Below, piece after piece: positions 1 through 5,717 of a DNA stretch of 7,681 nt. Source of the stretch: Acidobacteriota bacterium (GTDB lineage: Bacteria > Acidobacteriota > Terriglobia > Acidiferrales > UBA7541); assembly GCA_003224515.1 (NCBI GenBank), contig QHZC01000278.1, forward strand, positions 1-7,681, read 5' to 3'. Position numbers and translations under genes: made by a program. The notes beneath the pieces were generated by a model that had not been told where the DNA came from, did no database searches, and was given only the letters and a program-made list of their open reading frames with translations. Numbering within the stretch: position 1 is the first letter of the stretch; each line of letters begins with the position of its first letter.

Positions 1-283
1 CTGCTAAGATGAAATCGCTTTCCGTCAGACCGTGATCTTGTGCGTCCAGATCGTGATCTCGACTTTTCCCCGGCAAATGCGATGTCTGGGTGATGCCCTG
101 CTCCTCCGCCAGCTCCGCCAGTGACGCCCGCGTCTGGTCAACACTTTCGGGATAGGTAATTAGCTCACGGATGTTCGTCAGACGCGATACCGCGAAGGTT
201 CGTCCACAGTGGAACGTACGATCCAGGCCGCGACCCTTTGGTGCTTTCACGCTCGAACCCGTCTCACAAGACGGCAAAGCCAC
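1..283 (-). CDS. Unrecognised open frame, 3' end beyond window
   Basis: An uninterrupted minus-strand frame runs from just after a TGA at 295-293 to the left edge, so its C-terminus is not visible. GTG codons at 283 and 250 could start it, but neither has a good Shine-Dalgarno sequence. The most protein-like stretch begins at about 180: it reads LTNIRELITYPESVDQTRAS, then LAELAEEQGIT, with mostly G/C-ending codons and an amphipathic, charged helical look. The protein may therefore really start near 181, where the codon is CTG, either as a non-standard start or a mutated ATG. I do not recognise the family; a small helical regulator or antitoxin-like protein is possible but not shown. The same frame, across the TGA, contains the DUF72-like remnant at 368-472, so this stretch may itself be degraded sequence. 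Confidence 0.35.
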   Translation of the reverse strand, partial: MALPSCETGSSVKAPKGRGLDRTFHCGRTFAVSRLTNIRELITYPESVDQTRASLAELAEEQGITQTSHLPGKSRDHDLDAQDHGLTESDFILA

Positions 284-367
284 GTATCTTGCTCATGGCA
301 AAGCAGATTTCTTCGGAAACGAAGCGATCGCGCGAACGTGTGGTGCCCGGGGCCCGGATTTAAAATG

Positions 368-472
368 GCGGTCTATATGCGCCCAATTCTCCTTCGGTAA
401 GAGGGTCCGAACTACAAGCCATCGGACATAGGTAAAGTCGCCGGTAATCGGATCGAACTTGCTCGGGATCTC
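368..472 (-). pseudogene. DUF72 (YecE-like) protein remnant
   Basis: Read on the minus strand directly after a TAG at 475-473, the frame gives E-I-P-S-K-F-D-P-I-T-G-D-F-T-Y-V-R-W-L. This resembles the conserved stretch of DUF72 proteins around 'P..F.PIT.DFTYVRWLGDRK'. The usual GDRKGIE continuation is absent. A weak similarity resumes at 'ENWAHIDR', comparable to the family's 'TWDK.IVDR'. Full-length DUF72 proteins are roughly 230-300 residues, so about 35 recognisable residues without a start codon can only be a fragment. It sits about 16 bases after the stop of the S8 protease gene, in the same direction, which suggests an old neighbouring gene whose 5' part was lost. The identification rests on one remembered motif and was not confirmed by alignment. 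Confidence 0.5.
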
Positions 473-1964
473 CTACGGCCGGCGCATCCTATCGCACCTT
501 CAAAATGGCGCTAGCGGAATGCATCAGACTGCCGCTCTTCCCGATAAGGGTGAGATTGTAGTTTCCAGTTGGCGCCTGCTTGTCCACTTGCAGTGTGAGC
601 ACAGATGTGCCGGAGCCGGCGATCGAAGGTGGATTAAATACCGCCGTCACGAACGGAGGCAGGCCGGTCACACTGAGATTCACAGTTCCCGTGAAGCCCT
701 GTACTGCGGCAACCGCAAGAGAATAGGTCCCGCTGTTAGGCGCGCGGATCTTCACACTTGCGGGAGACGCGGAAACAGAAAAGTCGCTTGCGTTGACGAC
801 CAGGGTCACCTGCGTGGTGTGTGAGAATCTGCCGCTCGTTCCCGTGATGGTCAGCCTATACGTGCCTTGTGGCGTCGTCGTGGCCGTCGTTACCGCTAGT
901 GTCGTCGAGCCCGATCCAGTTAACGATGCGGGATAGAATGAACTGGTGGCGCCGGAAGGTAGGCCCGCAACATATAACCTCACCGTTCCCGTGAAGCTGG
1001 TTCCTGGCACCACGGTCACGGTGTGATTTGCGCTGGCCCCCGGTGGCACGGTCGCCGCAGATGGTGTCGATGAGAGCGAGAACGCGGGCAAAACGGTGAC
1101 GGTGCGTGTTTTTGGCGACGGATCGCTTAGGCCAGCGTTGTCCGTCACCGTAAGAGATGCAAGGAACGTTCCGACAGCCGAGTAAGTAACATTGCCGGGC
1201 GTAGCCACATTGCTAGACCCAGGGTTGCCGCCAGGGAATGACCAGGAATATCCAGTGACTGTTCCATCTGGGTCGGTACCCGATCCAGAGAAGAATACGG
1301 GCTGCCCGGCTTCGATGATCACATCGCCAGCGGGACTGTCAATCGACCCCGTGGGAGGTACATCTACTGCGGCCAGTGCCTGGACTAAATCCAACCTGCC
1401 GTGGCCCATATTGGGGCCTAAGGGCACTGCATGAGCCACAGCAGCGGCGGCTTGAGACTCATTGGTATTCGCTTGTTTGTTCAGCAGCAGGGAAGAACCA
1501 CCGGAAACAAACGGCGCGCTAAACGAAGTTCCCCATCCCGCCGCGTACGTGCTGAAGGGATAAGTTGAGACAATGGCTTCGCCCGGAGCAGCGACCCACA
1601 CAATCTCATTGCCATAGTTGGAAAACGAAGACCGCGTATCCTGGTCGCTGGTTGAGGCGACTCCCATCACATCGTCTTGCCACTGCGCAGGGTAAACATT
1701 AAGTGGTGGAGCTGATTGGCCTTCGTTCCCGGCCGACGCTGCTCCAATGACGTTGTTCTGTCTGGCGTAGTCCAGGGCATTCTCCAGTTCTCGCGAACTC
1801 GTCTGGGTGTCGAAACTCATGTTGATTACGTTAGCGTTGTTCTGTACAGCGTAATAGATGGCCCGCAGAATGTCGGAGAGAAAACCGGTACCGTCCGCTT
1901 TGAAGGTTTTCAAGGGCAAGAGTTGCGCCGTCGGAGCGACCAGGTGGATCACGCCCATCACCAT

Positions 1965-1986
1965 AGTACGCCGAAGGCGGCGTACT
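1965..1986. repeat. Perfect 9-bp inverted repeat at the protease frame break
   Basis: AGTACGCCG (1965-1973) and CGGCGTACT (1978-1986) are exact reverse complements separated by the 4-base loop AAGG. The protease reading frame breaks inside the left arm: in coding sense the last good codon is GGC at 1972-1970 and sense resumes with ACT at 1967-1965. Inserting CACG between them would restore both the frame and the expected His-Gly-Thr motif, while making the right-hand arm imperfect. Confidence 0.9.
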
Positions 1987-2000
1987 GGTCGTTCCCATCT

Positions 2001-2048
2001 AACACGGCAGCCGTGGACTGGCCCAGCACTGCCGCCGTGGACTGATTC
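2001..2048 (-). repeat. Two tandem 24-base units encoding QSTAAVLx
   Basis: Two adjacent, slightly diverged 24-base units (2001-2024 and 2025-2048) encode QSTAAVLG then QSTAAVLD in the S8 protease, between the catalytic Asp segment and the position where the catalytic His should be. Synonymous differences such as GCG/GCT and GCA/GCC show the duplication is not recent, or that only the peptide is under selection. From memory, acidobacterial subtilases often carry one or more QST(A/T)AVLD units at this place, so copy number probably varies between homologues. Confidence 0.8.
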
Positions 2049-2559
2049 ACCTTCGCTGGCGAGCAATTCGGGCAGGCTGGAGGCGGACACGAAGTGAAAG
2101 GGCAAGACGAAGAAGGAATATCTGTTAATTCTGAACCACCCGGCTGATCGCGCGTGAAGTCGTAGCCTGGCAATAGAGCACTCTGTAGCGCGGGATGCGT
2201 GGGATCCACCCCGGTGTCAATATCCGCGACAATTCCGCTGCCACTGACTCCAAACTGGCTTTGTGCATCCGAGACGCGGACTTTCTGTGCCGCGAGTTGG
2301 TTCGCATAGCTATTCCACACGGTTCCGCCGGAATTGGGATAAGGCACCGGAGTTCTGTCCGACATCAGGTCTACAGGCAATGGCGAGGGGAGGACGTTTA
2401 GTGCGCCAACCGGAAATAAGTTGAGCAACTGGTCCACTTCGGCACGCACAATTCCCAGCGGATTGCCCGGGAGATCTAACAAACCGTGTAGGTCAAGCGA
2501 ACTGGTGATCAGGAAGAGTTGCCCCAAGGGATCGCCAAGCCCCCGCACCACAGTGCAGA

Positions 2560-2579
2560 GGGGGGGCAATAGGGGAGGG
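2560..2579 (+). other. G-rich tract, possible G-quadruplex
   Basis: A run of seven G (2560-2566), then CAATA, four G, A and three G gives four potential G-triplets with short loops on the plus strand, which is the template strand of the protease gene. In coding sense it encodes the proline-rich CNPPLLPPLC. The motif is visible, but any structure or role is speculative; it may simply follow from CCC proline codons. Confidence 0.3.
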
Positions 2580-2700
2580 TTGCACACCGTTTGAAGTGTC
2601 TGGAGATCGAGTCTCGAGCGGACGATGAACCGGTTGTCGGCAGAGGCTTTGGCGGGCCAGAGTCCACCGAGAAACAGGAGCACGCAGAGCGCTTTGAACT

Positions 2701-3560
2701 TCATAGCTCACCTTCTCTTCTTCCCCTTGGGATGCACGTCTTTCTGAGTCGCCGGGTGTCTCCAGGGATTTGCGGTTCCTCTGTGGTCCCACCTATGACG
2801 CTCTTCGAATCGGGCAAGCCGACCGATACCCAGTAGTTTTCCCCCGCGAGACGCCCGGCGCAAATTTTGAATTCAAAGCGAAACTCGCCCCACTCGTTCG
2901 TCTTAGCTATGCCTATCAACCCCGCATGGCCTTGAAGCACTACGCTACGGGAAGGCAGCTCAGCTGGGGCTCTGGCTTGGCGACCTGACTCACCAGCGTG
3001 ATGCGCTGCGAATCTCTCTGCCCTTCGAGGGAAAGCTCAGCCACTAGGCTGTCGGATTCATAAAGGAGTCGGCGAACTGTAGGGTGCGAGAACCGAGCAC
3101 CGACGAGCAACGGTTGAAGAAAATTATCAAAGACCAGCGGCGCGCTACGCGTGACCTGTTGGGTTGTGGTCATTCGTCGGAGCAGGGAATCCAGGCTTGG
3201 CCACAGCTCTTGCAAAAGGGCATCTCGGGGAACCCGCGGAAGGAAATAGGCATCCAGCACTTGGCGAAGTGCTGAGTCGCGCTCTTCACCTATGAGAACA
3301 ATGGCGCGACCTCGCAGATGCGGAACCATTTTGTGGAAGGCAGCTACGATCCGGGCCGGTGGAGAATCTGCCTGCTGGGGATCAAGGATCGCGGCATCCG
3401 GTTTTTGCTGTTCAAGCAGCGTGAGCGCCTCTTTGAGGGTCGAAGCGACAAGGCAGTGATACCCCATACTCCCGAGCAAAACACGCACGTTGTCACGCAC
3501 CAGCGCATTTGCGCCAAGCATCAACACTTTGGGCTGGATTTGGGCGATTTCCACAGGCAC
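2701..3560 (-). pseudogene. Pseudo-receiver protein with C-terminal GEF-type domain, frameshifted
   Basis: The first frame (GTG at 3560, alternatively GTG at 3554 with better spacing from GGAG, to TAG at 2942-2940) gives 206 residues. Residues 10-125 look like a response-regulator receiver: the acceptor-type Asp60 in AAILD is present, but the acidic pair (LGAN instead of DD), the switch Thr (LIGEE) and the conserved Lys (FLPRVP) are lost, so this is a pseudo-receiver. Residues 141-193 (PLVFDNFLQP...ITLVSQVA) match the start of a conserved acidobacterial hypothetical domain. The expected continuation, 'VVLQGHAGLI...TNEWGEFRFEF', lies in another frame running from about 2979 to the TGA at 2703-2701. 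One base appears to be missing near 2976-2984. Repaired, the protein is about 285 residues, cytoplasmic and without a DNA-binding domain. The shifted frame ends in an ATGA overlap with the protease gene, which supports that it is genuine. The function is unknown; a regulatory or scaffold role is inference. Confidence 0.7.
2708..2714 (-). promoter_or_regulatory. Ribosome binding site of S8 protease gene
   Basis: In coding sense AAGGTGA lies three bases before ATG at 2704 and matches the end of the AGGAGGTGA consensus. It lies inside the last codons of the upstream reading frame, whose TGA (2703-2701) overlaps the ATG. This supports both the chosen start and translational coupling. Confidence 0.6.
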
Positions 3561-3594
3561 CTGCTCCGCGAGAACCCCTTTCCAGGTTAGTCAC

Positions 3595-3624
3595 CACATA
3601 AGACATAGAAGGCTTGGCAGTCAA
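3595..3624 (-). promoter_or_regulatory. Possible sigma-70 type promoter
   Basis: In minus-strand sense TTGACT (3624-3619) is a five-of-six -35 match. It is followed after 17-18 bases by TTATGT or TATGTG (3601-3595), a weak -10. It lies about 35 bases before the GTG start of the pseudo-receiver gene and could drive that gene plus the protease. The poor -10 keeps confidence low. Confidence 0.3.
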
Positions 3625-3661
3625 TTCAGGAAAGACCCCAATTCGACATCGAGGCAACACC

Positions 3662-3802
3662 CTAACCGGGATTTAAAAGAGGTTCTTCGGAGAACTGCGG
3701 ACCTAGCCCACCAAACGCATTTTCCAGTCGCTTGCGGACGGTTTCCGGCTCATCGCACAAGGAATCGAATTCCCAAAGGCGGCCCCGGAGGCGGATCTCA
3801 GC
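3662..3802 (-). CDS. Unassigned 46-codon open frame, possible gene remnant
   Basis: Between a TAA at 3805-3803 and a TAG at 3664-3662 the minus strand reads AEIRLRGRLWEFDSLCDEPE, then TVRKRLENAFGGLGPQFSEEPLLNPG. The composition looks protein-like, with many charged residues, balanced hydrophobics and a helical segment around TVRKRLENAFG. There is no ATG or GTG at its beginning; TTG (Leu15) is the only usual start-like codon. An ATG at 3825-3823 lies in another frame, so a single indel near 3803-3815 would give a small protein of about 53 residues. It precedes the pseudo-receiver gene in the same direction, with a possible promoter between them. I do not recognise the family. It is either a frameshifted small gene or the 3' end of a lost one. 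Confidence 0.35.
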   Translation of the reverse strand, partial: AEIRLRGRLWEFDSLCDEPETVRKRLENAFGGLGPQFSEEPLLNPG

Positions 3803-3825
3803 TTATTTGCTGAATGTCGCAACAT

Positions 3826-4165
3826 GGTTAGATTAGAACAGAGGCTGCTGCGTGGCGTGGAGAGCGACATGTTGCCGCGACGTCTCTGACTCTCAAATCA
3901 CAAGATGGCCATCATTCCGTGTTTCGCAGGTTCCGCCGAAGTCCTTCCAGAAAGCGTTTCCCCGGTATAGGACCGAGGATGGTTGTGCCCATGGTTTTGT
4001 CGCCTGCGACTGGAGGCAACTCGTAAGCACCACAGACGAATATGAGGAACAGATAGCACTGGCAGCCGCCGAAAGTCCTCAAGGGGCGCTACTAGCCTGT
4101 CCGAGGCAAAAGATTCACTGAGTTCGCAATCACGGCCTTGCATCCAGAGCAAGTCGGAAGACACT
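3826..4165. other. Stretch without a firmly supported gene
   Basis: No recognised family is encoded here. On the plus strand an open frame at 3852-4121 ends with a stretch that looks somewhat protein-like (DWRQLVSTTDEYEEQIALAA, then AESPQGALLACP). Its N-terminal half is not convincing and its GTG start has no clear ribosome binding site. A second plus-strand frame reading RFPGIGPRMVVPMVLSPATG (about 3951-4010) overlaps it, so a frameshifted small gene is possible. The minus-strand frame covering the same bases looks like a shadow. I would not assign a product. Confidence 0.3.
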
Positions 4166-4388
4166 TCAAAAAAGCGCCGCTGAAAATTTTTCGGGTTGCC
4201 ATCTGTCTGCGACGGTTCCCAAGTACTGGCTGTCGTCAGCAATCGTTGCAACGACTACGTCAAGCCGTTGACCTACGCGCCTCTCCATATAGAACACGTA
4301 AGTCCCATCCACCGCCCATGGAGGGAATGCGCTGATGTACGCTCGTTCGGTCGGCCTTCACCACGCACCGCACCGTATGCGAAGCCAT
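4166..4388 (-). pseudogene. DUF3892-type small protein, frameshifted and internally deleted
   Basis: ATG at 4388 is preceded by GAGGAA (4400-4395) at a six-base spacing, an excellent start. The first frame reads MASHTVRCVVKADRTSVHQR then IPSMGG, resembling the N-terminus of DUF3892 proteins ('VTCI.K.DR...HE.I.HIGG'). It then goes out of frame and stops at 4262-4260. The shifted frame from 4309 to the TGA at 4168-4166 reads DGTYVFYMERR...LDVVVATIADDSQYLGTVAD, matching the family's second half ('GT..FY......V.VV......YL.T.ADG'). Family members usually have about 15-20 residues with a Trp between the GG and the GT. These are missing, so the lesion at about 4310-4316 looks like a short internal deletion that also changed frame. 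The usual C-terminal 'LLSLPEC' is not clear either; a run of six T lies there. The domain's function is unknown. Confidence 0.6.
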
Positions 4389-4394
4389 TTGCGC

Positions 4395-4400
4395 TTCCTC
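4395..4400 (-). promoter_or_regulatory. Ribosome binding site of DUF3892-type gene
   Basis: In minus-strand sense GAGGAA lies six bases before ATG at 4388. It is the strongest argument that the short broken frame was a real gene with this start. Confidence 0.55.
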
Positions 4401-4695
4401 GCCATTTCAACGCAGGTCCATCAGGAAAGCAAGGTCCGCATCGGGAATTTCCCGGCGCTCTAAAGTGTCCGCATTCGCGTATCTGGCCCGCATCTGGCTT
4501 GTTTGCTTAAGCTGCGAAAAAAATGGCAACGTTCCGGCGCTGACTGTTGTTGGTAAATTCCCCTCTGGTGAATTGGGGTATTTCCCTGATTGACGGTCCT
4601 TCAACCAACGACCTAAGCTTATGTCTTGGGAGCAGCGGAGCGTTCCCCCCCGGCTCGGAGCACTCTCTACCTCAGTAGCGCCTAAGGCACCGACA
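4401..4695. other. Intergenic stretch between two divergent genes
   Basis: No recognisable gene is present. A 28-codon minus-strand frame (4493-4407, MRARYANADTLERREIPDAD then LAFLMDLR) ends 18 bases before the DUF3892-type start. It is somewhat charged and protein-like but has no ribosome binding site and no recognised family. The region must hold the promoters for the divergent DUF3892-type and PilZ genes. A TTGACG at 4590-4595 is the only -35-like hexamer noticed, without a good -10 at the proper distance. Confidence 0.4.
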
Positions 4696-4705
4696 GGGGG
4701 CCAAG

Positions 4706-5029
4706 GTGCGTATACCTACTGGCCGATATGAAAAGCGCACTCCCAGGGCAGTGACGATAGAGTTTTTGCGCCTGGACGAGGCGCACCTGGACGAATCGCA
4801 ACTTACTAAGAGCGCGGTCACTGAAGATGTGAGTCCTCGGGGTGCACGCATCGTGACTGACTGGAACTGCGCTCCGGGGAAGCATTTGCTGGTTAGTGCT
4901 CCAAAGGAAGGCTTCAAGTCGCTGGCGCGTGTGGTTTATTGCCAACGCCTTGAGAGCACAAAATTTGCTGTCGGTCTCCAATTTGTAGTGCGGGTCGAAG
5001 AGTGGGGGAAACCTGCTAGCCACGAATGA
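4706..5029 (+). CDS. Stand-alone PilZ domain protein
   Basis: This 107-residue protein consists almost entirely of one PilZ domain, the cyclic-di-GMP binding fold. Both signature motifs are present: RxxxR as R7-YEK-R11 near the N-terminus and (D/N)xSxxG as D41-V-S43-P-R-G46, followed by a beta-rich stretch ending in the GLQF-type strand (residues 90-93). The start is GTG at 4706, with a GGGGG tract (4696-4700) five bases upstream; an ATG at 4728 is out of frame. No signal peptide or membrane segment is seen, so it should be cytoplasmic. PilZ-only proteins typically act as adaptors that pass c-di-GMP levels to motility, secretion or polysaccharide systems, but no partner gene is visible here. 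It is transcribed divergently from the broken DUF3892-type gene, and the next supported gene is about 690 bases away. Reading frame and codon use look intact. Confidence 0.85.
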   Translation: MRIPTGRYEKRTPRAVTIEFLRLDEAHLDESQLTKSAVTEDVSPRGARIVTDWNCAPGKHLLVSAPKEGFKSLARVVYCQRLESTKFAVGLQFVVRVEEWGKPASHE

Positions 5030-5705
5030 GTGGAGAATCCTCAGGCTAAGTACGGGTACCCACGGCGCGGCCGAATAAGCCCGTCCGTAGAAGACCACTG
5101 TCGCAAGGTTCGCCTCAGTCAGTCACTTCCGCCGCGCTATCGCAGTAAAACGTACAATTCAAACGCACACAGTCTGGCTAGTTGGGCGACCGGGCAATAG
5201 TGGGTTCGACTGCTCTTCGGCGTGCGAAAATTTCAGTACACACAGGCATCCTCTGCAAATGGATCACTCTCCATTCTGCCAGCGAGGCAGGTGCCGTCGA
5301 TGTCTGCGGCATGACAGACCTCGGCGGCGGATGGGCTTGCCGCGCGTACGTTCGGATGGTGCCAGGACCAAGAATTGGGCCATTCGCCCGCACCTTTCAC
5401 TTTATCGCTGGTCGCATGATCACGATTCGGAGGAGATGCTGCCGCTCTCGGGGCGGGCCCTCCTGACAAACCGGGGCTAACTCCTTCTGGCGAAGTAAGT
5501 GGCGGTTGTCCTGGCGCGGTTGGGGGAGGCCGCGCTGAGTGCAACTATCAAAAAATCCCCCGCGTCACTGCTCCTGCTGTTTGGCCTGCGCCCCGCCTGT
5601 GGCAGCGACCTCTTTGGGCGATGGCCCCGCAGAGCACGAGCGGCAAACAGCTTTTGAGTACGTCTGACCCAGGGTAAACTCGGGATTCTGGCGCTAAAAC
5701 GCTGC
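5030..5705. other. About 680 bases with no supported gene
   Basis: Several overlapping open frames of 70-115 codons exist on both strands (for example 5182-5466 plus and 5233-5544 minus). Their translations are rich in Arg, Pro and Cys, contradict one another and match nothing I recognise. A GC-rich inverted repeat (GCGCGG at 5514-5519, CCGCGC at 5530-5535) has no U-tract. A weak promoter-like pair, TTGAGT (5654-5659) and TAAACT (5675-5680), has a 15-base spacer and may or may not serve the TPR gene. Otherwise I see nothing. Confidence 0.5.
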
Positions 5706-5717
5706 GGAAGAAAACGG

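Larger units (their letters stand above)
489..2704 (-). pseudogene. Secreted S8 subtilisin-like protease, frameshifted at HGT motif
   Basis: The start is ATG at 2704 with AAGGTGA at 2714-2708. The first frame (248 codons, stop 1960-1958) has a signal peptide (MKFKALCVLLFLGGLWPAKASA), a prodomain-like region and the catalytic Asp motif DIDTGVD (D163). It ends in AAFG followed by the out-of-frame VLW. The second frame, meaningful from 1967 to 489, continues with TMVMGVIHLVAPTA, NVINMSF, the oxyanion Asn motif SAGNEG and the catalytic Ser motif GTSFSAP. It then has a PKD domain (about 1358-1086) and two FTGTV-type Ig-like domains (about 1085-792 and 788-492). Between AAFG and TMV the family has HGT; here only GT (two bases) remains, so the catalytic His codon and one more base are gone. 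Repaired, the protein would be about 739 residues and extracellular or surface-exposed. As written it should yield only an inactive N-terminal fragment. The alternative is a 4-base sequencing or assembly error. The upstream gene overlaps it by ATGA, implying translational coupling. Confidence 0.88.

Noticed and set aside
312..325. CTTCG-GAAA-CGAAG hairpin with GNRA-type loop as a regulatory RNA element
   Set aside because: A five-base stem occurs often by chance, and no T-run or further conserved structure surrounds it.
1958..1990. Programmed ribosomal frameshift making a full-length protease
   Set aside because: No slippery heptamer is present. Moving into the second frame would still lack the catalytic His codon, so recoding could not give an active enzyme. 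A 4-base loss fits better.
4682..5098. 138-codon minus-strand frame opposite the PilZ gene
   Set aside because: The plus strand carries both PilZ signature motifs in a clean frame, so the opposite frame is a shadow.
5514..5535. GC-rich hairpin as an intrinsic terminator
   Set aside because: The stem has six base pairs with a ten-base loop and is not followed by a T-run on either strand. It also lies about 480 bases from the nearest gene end (PilZ).
5182..5544. Overlapping open frames of 70-100 codons on both strands as genes
   Set aside because: The translations are Arg/Pro/Cys-rich, lack any recognisable motif and exclude one another. They are typical of chance frames in GC-rich DNA.
5654..5680. 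TTGAGT / TAAACT as promoter of the TPR gene
   Set aside because: The 15-base spacer is short and both hexamers are imperfect. It is mentioned in the intergenic entry but not called as a feature.
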